Positions 12,692 through 21,115 of a stretch of DNA of 39,280 nucleotides are shown piece by piece. A program made the position numbers and the translations under genes. Position 1 is the stretch's first letter; each line of letters begins with the position of its first letter. The DNA is from an uncultured Holophagaceae bacterium (GTDB lineage: Bacteria > Acidobacteriota > Holophagae > Holophagales > Holophagaceae): assembly GCA_903868115.1 (NCBI GenBank), contig CAIPUA010000392.1:1-39280 (forward strand), written 5' to 3'. The notes below the pieces were generated by a model. That model saw nothing but the letters and a program-made list of their open reading frames with translations, searched no databases and was not told the DNA's origin.

Positions 12692-14170
12692 TTAAATTCT
12701 TTCATGAGGAAGCGTGGGCACCGGTGCGTAAATGGCCACAGTGGGGTCAACCAAATATAGGTTGCTAATCCGTCCCGTGTAAGCGCTGGCGTACTGCTGA
12801 ATCTGATCCGCGAAGCGGGTCTGTTGGTAGCCGTCACGGAAGATACTGCCCCACCTTGAGTTGAACGCGGCCTCCAATTGGGTGCCCAGATCTGCCGCGG
12901 AGGTTTCCTGCCCCATGAGGCGCTCTTGGCTGGAGTCCCTTTCGTCCCGCAACTGGCCCGCTTCGAGATCCAGGGCCTGTAGGGCTTCAGGGCTCAGCCG
13001 GGCGGCCAGGATATGGCGGTGCTCTCGGTTGCGCGTGAGTTTGTCCTCCAGGAGTGAGACTCGAATTTCGCTGCGGCGGCGCTGGGTCTCCGTGCGCAGG
13101 AAAAGCTGGAGATCATCGGCGAGATCCTCGAGTCGCTGGAGGGTGGCCCCGAGTTCCGGAATCAGGAGCAGGGTCTGCCAGGAAACGCTTTTCTTAGAGC
13201 GGAGGATATCGCCGTAGATGTGGTCCCCGACATAGAGAATTTCCTCGCCGAAGGCTTGGAGTTGGTTCTCGAGCCAGCCGGCATTGCTGCCGGTGAAGGC
13301 CTTGGGGTGCCCCTCGGTGGGCAGGGCGGGCTGCGGTTCCTCGAAGAAGATGGGCTTTCGGGAACTCGTCACCACGAGATCAAAATAGTCTTCCCAACTG
13401 GGCCGTGCGGGATCCTGACCGTCCAGCAGGAAACTCAGGACGCCGTTCGTGAAGTGCCACTCGCTGTTGGAGACGACGAAGAGCTTCTTGCCGGCGCGCT
13501 TCCAGCGGTCCAGGGCGGCCGCGAGTTCAGGGTCCTGGAGGATGTAGAACTCCCGGTTGGCCAGAATTTCCGCCTTCATATCGCCATTGCGGTGGGCGGT
13601 ATCGATGGCCCAGCGCACATCATGGAAGAGTTCCAGGCAATCCTTCCCGGCGATCCAGCCCCGCTCCTTGCCGTCCACCATCACGGCGTAGAGGTAGCTT
13701 TCGGGGATTTCGAAGAGCGTGTCGATGCTGCGGAAACCCTTGGCGCTGGCCGCGAGCCGCCGTCGTCCGTAGGCCGCATCGATGGCCTCGCGTTCCATGG
13801 GCTGACTGCCGTGGCAGGCGCGTACCACCATGCGTTCCGTATTGAGCTTGAGGAGATTGCCGCGCAGCCCATCGAGCACCAAACCGCGGATGGCGAACTC
13901 GGGATCGTAGGGAATGCCCAACAGCCTTTCGTCGTAGCCGCGTTCCCTCACCAGCAGCTGACTCGATTTGCGAAAGGCCAGTTCATCGATTTCCGGCGAC
14001 CGATAGTGGCTCAGCGTGTAGTCCATATCGAAGCCCACGGCCTTGATGTCCCGGAAATGGATATCGCGGAGCGCGAAGATCTTGCGGGCGTGCGGCAGGT
14101 GAGCCTCATCTTCGAGCCCGCGGAAGCGGGGCACGGGGAGCAGGGCCGGAACGACATTCTTGATGGGCAT
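12692..14170 (-). CDS. HAD-IG family 5'-nucleotidase (cN-II-like)
   Basis: VGFDMDYTLSHYRSPEIDELAF, LFVVSNSEWHFTNGVLSFLL, ILYVGDHIYGDILRSKKSVSWQTLLLIPEL. Start MPIKNVVPALLP inferred. Confidence 0.9.
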   Translation of the reverse strand: MPIKNVVPALLPVPRFRGLEDEAHLPHARKIFALRDIHFRDIKAVGFDMDYTLSHYRSPEIDELAFRKSSQLLVRERGYDERLLGIPYDPEFAIRGLVLDGLRGNLLKLNTERMVVRACHGSQPMEREAIDAAYGRRRLAASAKGFRSIDTLFEIPESYLYAVMVDGKERGWIAGKDCLELFHDVRWAIDTAHRNGDMKAEILANREFYILQDPELAAALDRWKRAGKKLFVVSNSEWHFTNGVLSFLLDGQDPARPSWEDYFDLVVTSSRKPIFFEEPQPALPTEGHPKAFTGSNAGWLENQLQAFGEEILYVGDHIYGDILRSKKSVSWQTLLLIPELGATLQRLEDLADDLQLFLRTETQRRRSEIRVSLLEDKLTRNREHRHILAARLSPEALQALDLEAGQLRDERDSSQERLMGQETSAADLGTQLEAAFNSRWGSIFRDGYQQTRFADQIQQYASAYTGRISNLYLVDPTVAIYAPVPTLPHERI

Positions 14171-14284
14171 CCAGGATCCTCGGGTGGGGGTATTAAAGAA
14201 ACAGCATACGCCCAAGGCCCTGCAACCAACCCGCGAGCCATCAAAGGTCGCGCTGTGCCGTCCGTGGTCTTCTTTGCGGGTGAA

Positions 14285-15943
14285 TCAAAGCATCCCGAAA
14301 GAGTGATCCTCGGGGCTGACGATTCGCAAGTGGGTTTCCTCACCCTCCACGAAGAGCAGGGCCTGGCAGGGCCATTCGGGAAGGACGCAGGCCAGGTCCT
14401 CAAGCTCGGTGATGCCGGCTTGGAGCTGCTCCAGCAGGGCCCGGGGATCGTGGTGGAAGGTGGCCGTGCGGGTGGGCGCAGCCTCCTGCGAAGTCCGCGC
14501 AGCCACCTCGACCAGCGCTCCGGAATAGCCGAAGTAGGTGACAATATCGGCGGCCACGGCGGCTTCCTTCGGAATCGCGAAGCATGACGCGAAGAAGGCT
14601 GCTTGAAGGGCCGTGATATCGGGGTTGTCGTGGGTATCCAGATACTCCGCGAAGCGTCCGAACAGCTCGGAAGGCGCCACCGAGAGCCAATCCAGCAGCA
14701 TGGCGAACCAGGGCACGGCCTTGCCCTGGTTGTACATCACATCGCAGGCATGGGCCGTCCGGGCCGCTGTACGCATATCGGTTTCGCTGAAGCCGGGCGA
14801 GGCGATCACGGTGTAGGGAATCTCCTTCAGATGCTGGAGGCCGAAGTCGGGTGCCGTTGCCTGGAGGCGCGTGCCTGGCAGCACCGACAGGGGAAAGATA
14901 TCCAGGTGATTGGGGGCCAAACCGAGGGCAAAGTCGAGGCTATCCCGGAACCCTTGAAGGGAATCCCCCGGCAGGCCATAGATTAGGTCGAAGCCATAGG
15001 TGGCGCCCGCCTTGTGCAGCAGGAGGATCTTGGCCTCGAAGTCCGCCCGATCGAGGCTCCGGTTGATCTTGCGCAGCACCGCATCATCGGCACTCTGCAA
15101 TCCGATCTGCAGGGAACAGCGGATGGAAGTGAAGAGCCGGGCCAGTTCCCGGTCGATGAACTCGCTGCGGATCTCGAAGAAGAAGTGGATGGCCGGCGCC
15201 TCCTCGGCGATCAACCGCAGGATAGCTTTCGCCTGGCGCTTGTCGAAATTGAAGGTGGGGTCCAGCACGAAGACCTGGCTGACCCCGCAGGCCTCGAAGC
15301 GCTGCAGTTCGGCCTTCACGCGTTCCATGGGCACGCGCCGGGTACCCGCCGTGCCCCGGGATTCGAAGCAAAAATCGCAACGGAAGGGACAGCCCCGGGA
15401 CAATTCCCAGAGCATGCCCGGATAGGCGGTCGGATCCAGGCTGCCGTCCAGGTAGGGCGAGGGCAGGGTCGCCAGATCCTTCACGGGGGCGGGTCGGATG
15501 CCCTGGCGGATTTCGGCGGTGGAGGCTCCCCGCAGCAGGTGTTCGATCACCTCCACGAGGAGCTCTTCGCCCTCGCCCGGCAGGACCAAATCCAGGAAGC
15601 CCTCGGCGAGCATGCCCTCTGGATCCGCCGTGGCCTCGGATCCGCCCGCGAAGAGCAGAAGCGAGGGATTCTCGCGCCGGAGGATCTCAGCGACTTCCCG
15701 GGCCAGGGCCCGGTTCCAGACGTAGATGGAAAAACCCACCCAGGCTGGATCCGTGGCCAGGATCTGCTCCGCGCAGGCCTGGGCGGACTGTTGCAGGAAG
15801 AGGTCCAGGACGCGCGTTTGGACGGCCTCCGGAAAGGCCCGCTTCAGCACCGAGGCCAGCATGGCCGGTCCCAGCGGCACCGCCCGCGCCGAGGCTTCGA
15901 TGTGAATGGCGACCAGGGTGAGGTTCATCAGCGGTTCCATCAG
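14285..15943 (-). CDS. B12-binding domain radical SAM protein
   Basis: RGCPFRCDFCFESRGTAG (CxxxCxxC), B12-binding-like N-terminus (WVGFSIYVWNRALAREVAEILRR...LLFAGGSEATADPE), DLIYGLPGDSLQGFRDSLDF. Exact start uncertain. Confidence 0.88.
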   Translation of the reverse strand: MMEPLMNLTLVAIHIEASARAVPLGPAMLASVLKRAFPEAVQTRVLDLFLQQSAQACAEQILATDPAWVGFSIYVWNRALAREVAEILRRENPSLLLFAGGSEATADPEGMLAEGFLDLVLPGEGEELLVEVIEHLLRGASTAEIRQGIRPAPVKDLATLPSPYLDGSLDPTAYPGMLWELSRGCPFRCDFCFESRGTAGTRRVPMERVKAELQRFEACGVSQVFVLDPTFNFDKRQAKAILRLIAEEAPAIHFFFEIRSEFIDRELARLFTSIRCSLQIGLQSADDAVLRKINRSLDRADFEAKILLLHKAGATYGFDLIYGLPGDSLQGFRDSLDFALGLAPNHLDIFPLSVLPGTRLQATAPDFGLQHLKEIPYTVIASPGFSETDMRTAARTAHACDVMYNQGKAVPWFAMLLDWLSVAPSELFGRFAEYLDTHDNPDITALQAAFFASCFAIPKEAAVAADIVTYFGYSGALVEVAARTSQEAAPTRTATFHHDPRALLEQLQAGITELEDLACVLPEWPCQALLFVEGEETHLRIVSPEDHSFGML

Positions 15944-17391
15944 CCTGCCGGATAGACCCGAAGGCTCTTGTAGGTCTTCAGCATGACCTTGCCGGGGGCG
16001 AAGCCCCGGGGCTTGGAGACATCGGCCACGCGGCACCAGTGGACTTCCACCTTGCCGCCGTCCCGGGCCTTGGAGAAGAAGGCGGCCAGCTGGGCGGCGC
16101 GCTCCAGGACTTCCCGGGGCGGCTCGCTGATCTTGTCCGGGTTGCGGATGATGACGTGGCTGCCCGGCACGCTGGCCACGTGAAGCCAGAAATCCAGGCC
16201 CGTGGCCACCTTGAAGGTGAGGGTGTCGTTGTCCGCGTCGCCCTTGCCGATGATGACTTCCCAGCCGTCCACCATCACGCTGCGGAAGGCCTTGCCCTTG
16301 CCATCGGAGCGCTTGTCATCCCGCTTAGCGTCTGCTTCCATACGCTTCCCGTCCTTTTTCGAGTGGACCGTTCCTGTCGTTATTTTCGGTGAGGGTGGAG
16401 GCGGAGGTGCGGCCAGCCGCACCTCCAGTTCCAGGACCTGGCGCGCCCGTTCCCGCTCCAGTTCCGCTATGCGCTGAAGGCCCCGCTCGGCGCGTTTCAC
16501 GGCGGAGAACCACTTCTGGGCGGCCACCTCGGCCCGAAGCCCCTGGGGCAGTTCGATCACGGAGCCATCCGCGAGTTCGATCCGTCCCTGGGCGCCCTTG
16601 ATGCGCCACAGCTCCGAGGACAAGGCCTGGGCCTTGGTCCGCAGCTGAAGGGCCGTCTCGTGGCGCAGGCGATCCCCATGCAGGGCCTCACCATACCGCG
16701 CGAGACGCTCCCGCTCCCGCACCAGTTTGCGGTCCACGGTCGCCTGCCGAGGCGCGAGGATCAGCTTCTGGGCTCGTTCCAGGGACCAGGCACGGTGGCG
16801 CGCGAAGATCGTTCCATCCCCGGGCAGCACTTCCGGGACTTCGCCTGCCAGTGCCGCTTCCAGACGGTCTCCGTAGGTCTCGCGCCAGCGCTTCAGCGGC
16901 GGGGGCTCGCCCAGGAATTCGGGGGCCGTGGCGGGAAAGACTCCGCCCAGGCCCATTCGGGCAGGATTCAGATCCAGGCCGTCCAGCCGGAGGCCGCTGC
17001 GTCCCGGAATGGCCTGGAAGCAGAAGCGCATCAGTTCGATCCGTCCCGTCACGGCCCGGCGCCGGAACGTCAGGCCCAGCCAGCGTTCCCGGGGATCACC
17101 CTCGATGTCTTCGAGATGCGCGCCTTTCAACTCCTGGCCCCAGCGTCGGGAGAGATCGCCCTTGGCTTCGGCCTTCAGCGCCTCCAGAGCGGGGTCCTTC
17201 TCGTGGAGCAGCCAGAGTTCCGGCGCGGGATTCAGGAGGAAGACCCAAGCCAGACCGGGACCGAGCCCCGCCCTGCGCTCCGGCGCCCAGGTGAGCGCCA
17301 CCGCCCGGGGTGACACCCACACCGCCTGCACGGAGGCCTCCCCGGCGCGCAGACGCGCACGGGCCAGGGCGAGCAGCAGCGGAGCCTCCAT
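15940..17391 (-). CDS. NFACT family protein (RqcH / fibronectin-binding-like)
   Basis: C-terminal NFACT-R: VDGWEVIIGKGDADNDTLTFKVATGLDFWLHVASVPGSHVIIRNPDK...VEVHWCRVADVSKPRGFAPGKVMLKTYKSLRVYP; central coiled coil. Start set at MEAPLLLALARARL. Confidence 0.85.
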   Translation of the reverse strand: MEAPLLLALARARLRAGEASVQAVWVSPRAVALTWAPERRAGLGPGLAWVFLLNPAPELWLLHEKDPALEALKAEAKGDLSRRWGQELKGAHLEDIEGDPRERWLGLTFRRRAVTGRIELMRFCFQAIPGRSGLRLDGLDLNPARMGLGGVFPATAPEFLGEPPPLKRWRETYGDRLEAALAGEVPEVLPGDGTIFARHRAWSLERAQKLILAPRQATVDRKLVRERERLARYGEALHGDRLRHETALQLRTKAQALSSELWRIKGAQGRIELADGSVIELPQGLRAEVAAQKWFSAVKRAERGLQRIAELERERARQVLELEVRLAAPPPPPSPKITTGTVHSKKDGKRMEADAKRDDKRSDGKGKAFRSVMVDGWEVIIGKGDADNDTLTFKVATGLDFWLHVASVPGSHVIIRNPDKISEPPREVLERAAQLAAFFSKARDGGKVEVHWCRVADVSKPRGFAPGKVMLKTYKSLRVYPAG

Positions 17392-17439
17392 CGCACGAGG
17401 ATACTCGACCATCTGGCCCGGATTCCGGTCCTGCTCGGT

Positions 17440-17589
17440 CGCCGAACTGGGGTACCTGAACATCAAGCCCGAGCAGACCAACATCTTTTTCAAGCTCATG
17501 GAGGAGCGCTACAACCGCCTCCCCACGATCATCACCACCAACCTGGACTACCCGGAATGGCAGAACTTCCTGGGCAACGCGGGGATCGT
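17440..17589 (+). pseudogene. IstB-like ATP-binding protein fragment (IS21-family helper), truncated at both ends
   Basis: Translation ELGYLNIKPEQTNIFFKLMEERYNRLPTIITTNLDYPEWQNFLGNAGIV matches the IstB 'DELGY...TIITTNL...W..FLG' segment. No N-terminal Walker A and no C-terminal part is present. Confidence 0.8.
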
Positions 17590-17706
17590 AAATTCCCAAT
17601 CCTTCCTGCGGAGGGAAGCTTGCGCGATCGCCTCCCGCCTGCGTGCTTCTTCCTCGATGGCTCGCTGTTTGATCCAGGCCTGCCGCTCAGCTTTCGTCCT
17701 TGAGCT

Positions 17707-17741
17707 ATTGAAAATCTAACTCTGAAAAACGGATTTTCAAT
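17707..17741. repeat. Perfect 10-bp inverted repeat ATTGAAAATC-N15-GATTTTCAAT
   Basis: Read directly from the sequence; arms 17707-17716 and 17732-17741. Confidence 0.75.
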
Positions 17742-17814
17742 GTGATCGCCCCCCACATCACGGGGTGCAAGAACACCAAAGCGGGCCCAGCAGATGTCTA
17801 TCTCCGAGGGCTGA

Positions 17815-18066
17815 TTCCGAAAGGGAGCCACGGTCCGATACGAGTGGACCAGCGCGGGTGGACCCGTGAACCACGACACTCACGGGGACGGTGCCGGACA
17901 AAGCCATCGCTACAAGAAGGAACTCCAGGTAAACGGAGACAAGGGGGATCTGACAGCCGTCTTCACCGGGAAACACGGCTGGTTCTGGCGGAATAGGAAT
18001 GCCACCGATGTCTCTGTCGCCTTGCGGTGCTCGGGTGTCTACCAGGGTCTCAAACGGATGCCCTGA
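17815..18066 (+). pseudogene. C-terminal remnant resembling 'transmembrane anchor protein'
   Basis: Translation FRKGATVRYEWTSAGGPVNHDTHGDGAGQSHRYKKELQVNGDKGDLTAVFTGKHGWFWRNRNATDVSVALRCSGVYQGLKRMP*. An in-frame stop lies at 17812-17814 and no N-terminus is found. Confidence 0.6.
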
Positions 18067-18816
18067 CTCTCGCCACAGCGATGTGGCAGCTTCCACAGTC
18101 CCATTCATCGGGTGCCCTCTGTCGCCTTGGCCATGAAGTCTCGACTTCGGTGAACCTCTTCTCGCGGAAGAAACCCCTCCAGCAGACGGTCGAAATGGCA
18201 AATTTCCGGCCGTACCGGACTTCCTACACCACCTGACGGAACACCGGCATCGCCACGGGTTCGATCAGTTCCGGATCGTCATTCTGGACATTTCCGACGC
18301 GTGAGGAGACTGGATGGGCTTCCATCCACGCGGGTGGGCAGCCTCCGAAACTCGAAGCCCGCATTCTGGCGGCAGCGCACGAACCTAGTCGGATGACACC
18401 AGAGGAGGTTCAGCAGGCCCGCCGAATCCGAGCGATGCTGACTTACGGAACTGAAGACGAAGACCCTGACGAAGTGGCACTCCTAACGGTAGAAGAGCGT
18501 GAACGCCTGGAGCCAATTGCCATTCAACGAAGGTGGGCGCGTTTTCGGTCAACGCAGCGAAGGTGAGCTTCCCAATTGCACGGTGGTGACCACCACTCCT
18601 AACGACCTGATGGCGCCAATCCACAACCAGTTCCCGTGATCCTTGCTCCACAGGCTAAGGAGGCCCACCTAGCTTGCTCCTAAGGACCGCCACGCCACAG
18701 CACTCCTGCGTCCTTGCGCTTCCGAAGAGATGGAGGCCGATCCAGTGGGGAATCCCAGGAACAACGGGCGCGAACTCATACGGCCGACTGTTGATTACGA
18801 ATGAGGCGAGATTGCC

Positions 18817-19848
18817 TCAGGAATTACGAGCGTTCAGTTGGTTCTCTGCCGCTGCAAGCTGCCGAAGAAGCTCCGGAAAGCTAGGCGGTGCCTGAAGGAA
18901 CATCGGCCCCATCGCCTCCAGATCCCGCGCCAATTCCGCATGCCTGTGCGAAGGCGGTGCCAAGTGGAAGGTGCCTGGGATCGCAGTGTCATAGCTGGCC
19001 CAGGCAGAGGCGAAGAACCGCGATTTGTGGCGGACTACGTCCCGCAGGAGATCCAGGCGGGCGAGCGCCTTCACACGAGTCGGATGCTGCCAGAGGGACG
19101 CCATGTCCGCGAAGTGGCGCGCAGAGCGATCCCGCATCGGTTGGGATGCAGGTCGATGAAATTCCGCGTGAAGGATGGTGGCCTTCTCCCAGAAGGTGCG
19201 TTCCAGCTCCAGGGCCACAATAGGGAACTGGAAATCGCTGAAGGCATCGCCGACCACGTCCGCCAGCATGGGTTTGATCACGTGGTTTCCGGTGGGTTGC
19301 TGGTCGGTCAGGGCTCCGAGTTCCAGCTTCACCTGCTTGGCGATGTAGCCCCCTGCCTGAGGCAGCACTGAGGGGTATCGGAACCAGAGGTTGGGTGTCG
19401 CGGCCTGAGAGTCGATTTCGTATTTCAGCCAGGTGGGATGCTGAGAAGACGCTCCCAGTATCTCGGCCACCGCCGCCTCCAGCGCGGGTTGGAATCGCTC
19501 TTCGACGCAGACTTCGCAGGCCTTCGCCAGCGCCTTCATCCGCTTGCTCCGCTGAGTCGCCGAAGGCGCGTCGTCCAGGTCGGTATCTGAAAATCCGATC
19601 GACGCGGGAGTCACGGACAGGTCGGCATCTTCGGAAAAGCGCTGGATCACACCGAAGACCTTCGACAAGGACGTGCCACCCTTGAAAACCACGCTGGTAG
19701 CCATCTCCGGCGTTGCGTAGATCCGTCCGAGGATCCAGCACACCCAGAAATCCTTCTCGACAATCACTGGCAAGATGCCACGCCGAGCGGCGACCTGCTC
19801 GATGATCAGGCGGCGCTCGGAGGCTGGAAGAACAGCGAAGGCACTCAT
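18817..19848 (-). CDS. abiEii: Nucleotidyltransferase toxin, AbiEii/AbiGii family
   Basis: VVFKGGTSLSKVFGVIQRFSEDADLSV (nucleotidyltransferase motif), KQVKLELGALTDQQP, LERTFWEKATILHAEFHR, RHFADMASL. Overlaps the upstream antitoxin gene by 4 nt (ATGA type). Confidence 0.9.
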   Translation of the reverse strand: MSAFAVLPASERRLIIEQVAARRGILPVIVEKDFWVCWILGRIYATPEMATSVVFKGGTSLSKVFGVIQRFSEDADLSVTPASIGFSDTDLDDAPSATQRSKRMKALAKACEVCVEERFQPALEAAVAEILGASSQHPTWLKYEIDSQAATPNLWFRYPSVLPQAGGYIAKQVKLELGALTDQQPTGNHVIKPMLADVVGDAFSDFQFPIVALELERTFWEKATILHAEFHRPASQPMRDRSARHFADMASLWQHPTRVKALARLDLLRDVVRHKSRFFASAWASYDTAIPGTFHLAPPSHRHAELARDLEAMGPMFLQAPPSFPELLRQLAAAENQLNARNS

Positions 19849-20525
19849 GCGTTTTCTCCCGCGATGAAACGCAGAAAGGGATGCATCCATACGGGAGCGA
19901 GAGGCAGGTCCTTGAGGAGGCGTTTCCTGTCCTCTGGGCTCAGGGTCTCCCGGAGGTGGGCTATGCGGGCGGTGGTGACGTGGTCCCTCCCCACGCTCCG
20001 CAGAGCCGCGAAGACAAGACTGCTGGTCGGGGCAGCGCTACCCACCTTGCGCAGGGGGCGCTGCTTGAGCTGCACCGTCAGCGGGCCCACCTTCACGAGA
20101 CGGTCCGGTCCATCCGTCAGGAAGACCGCCTTGACCGGGACCTGCTCCGAAAGCCCCAACAGATTCGCAGCCATGGCCTCCATAGGCTGGATCTTGGCCC
20201 CGTCACGCCGTGCCAGCGCCTGGGCGATGGCCTCTGCCGTTGGCAGCAGTTCGCCGAGCAGGGGATGGCTTCGCGGGACATCGTAGAGCCCACGCGTCAA
20301 GTGCCTGAGCTGGCCGTTCCGAACGAGGCGCAGCAAGGTCATCCCCACGCTATGCGGAGAACCGAGATCCAGGAAATCGAAGGGCGTGAACACACGCTCC
20401 GGCTCCTTCTGCACCTGCCGTGCGATCCGCTGCGCGAGCTTCTGGCTTAGGGGCGCTGACCTTGCCCTCTCCGAGGGCGAAACGCTAGGCGTCCTTCTCG
20501 GGGACGAGTCCGATCGGCGAGGCAT
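19845..20525 (-). CDS. abiEi: AbiEi-type antitoxin / DUF6088-like winged-HTH protein
   Basis: LAQRIARQVQKEPERVFTPFDFLDLGSPHSVGMTLLRLVRNGQLRHLTRGLYDVPRSHPLLGELLPTAEAIAQALARRDGAKI is typical of AbiEi-like antitoxins; directly upstream of and overlapping the toxin. Confidence 0.88.
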   Translation of the reverse strand: MPRRSDSSPRRTPSVSPSERARSAPLSQKLAQRIARQVQKEPERVFTPFDFLDLGSPHSVGMTLLRLVRNGQLRHLTRGLYDVPRSHPLLGELLPTAEAIAQALARRDGAKIQPMEAMAANLLGLSEQVPVKAVFLTDGPDRLVKVGPLTVQLKQRPLRKVGSAAPTSSLVFAALRSVGRDHVTTARIAHLRETLSPEDRKRLLKDLPLAPVWMHPFLRFIAGENA

Positions 20526-20547
20526 GATGGAAGGGTGAGTCCATCGA

Positions 20548-20576
20548 GTTAAAAAAACAAGGTGCTTTTTTTTAAC
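20548..20576. promoter_or_regulatory. Inverted repeat GTTAAAAAAA-N9-TTTTTTTAAC upstream of the antitoxin; candidate AbiEi autoregulatory operator
   Basis: Perfect 10-bp arms, 23 nt upstream of the AbiEi start codon at 20525. A second IR (CCATCT-N8-AGATGG) is at 20581-20600. Confidence 0.55.
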
Positions 20577-20694
20577 ACATCCATCTCAAAAGCAAGATGG
20601 AAAGGTTGATTCAATTGATGATGACCCGAATGGCGAGCGGAGTCCGCCATGGGTCTGCAATGAGGAATTGGACGGTAGTGGGGGCGAGAAGGGT

Positions 20695-20733
20695 GTCGTG
20701 AAAATCTGCCACGTCGTGGCAAATATTCACGAC
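20695..20733. repeat. 39-nt near-perfect palindrome
   Basis: GTCGTGAAAATCTGCCACG-T-CGTGGCAAATATTCACGAC; 17 of 19 arm positions pair. Confidence 0.85.
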
Positions 20734-21050
20734 CCGACCCCGAAGTCCATGTCGCCCATTGATGGCGAGGGAGGCTCGGTGTGATCACAGGGGGATGTGT
20801 CGAGCAGGCTCAGGCAGGATTCGAGCGGTTGTGATCCACACCTCATCTGTGTCGCCAGAAACGCCTGAGATCCTTGGCCGATCGGTGCATTAGGCCGTGC
20901 GTTCAACGAGCGTGACCCTCTGTCGTTGGGTTCGAAGCATGCCGCTTTTTTGCAAAGTCCAACTGCTAACATTTCGTCCTCATTCTTGTGAACCGGCGGG
21001 TGAAACATTGGACTTACGAGGACATCTCGGGACATCCGCCTCAAAGCGAA

Positions 21051-21078
21051 GAGCCCGGCCACTTTCGTGACCGGGCTC
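21051..21078 (-). terminator. Rho-independent-like terminator downstream of tRNA-Pro
   Basis: On the minus strand: GAGCCCGGTCACGAAAGTGGCCGGGCTC followed by TTCGCTTT. Confidence 0.6.
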
Positions 21079-21115
21079 CCAGGTGTTGCCAGTGTTGATG
21101 TTGCGACTGGCTTGT

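Noticed and set aside
17758-18201. 147-aa minus-strand ORF in the island
   Set aside because: Overlaps the better-supported anchor-protein remnant on the plus strand and shows no family motifs.
20727-21062. 111-aa minus-strand ORF between AbiE and tRNA-Pro
   Set aside because: No recognizable motif, and it runs across the palindrome and terminator; likely non-coding.
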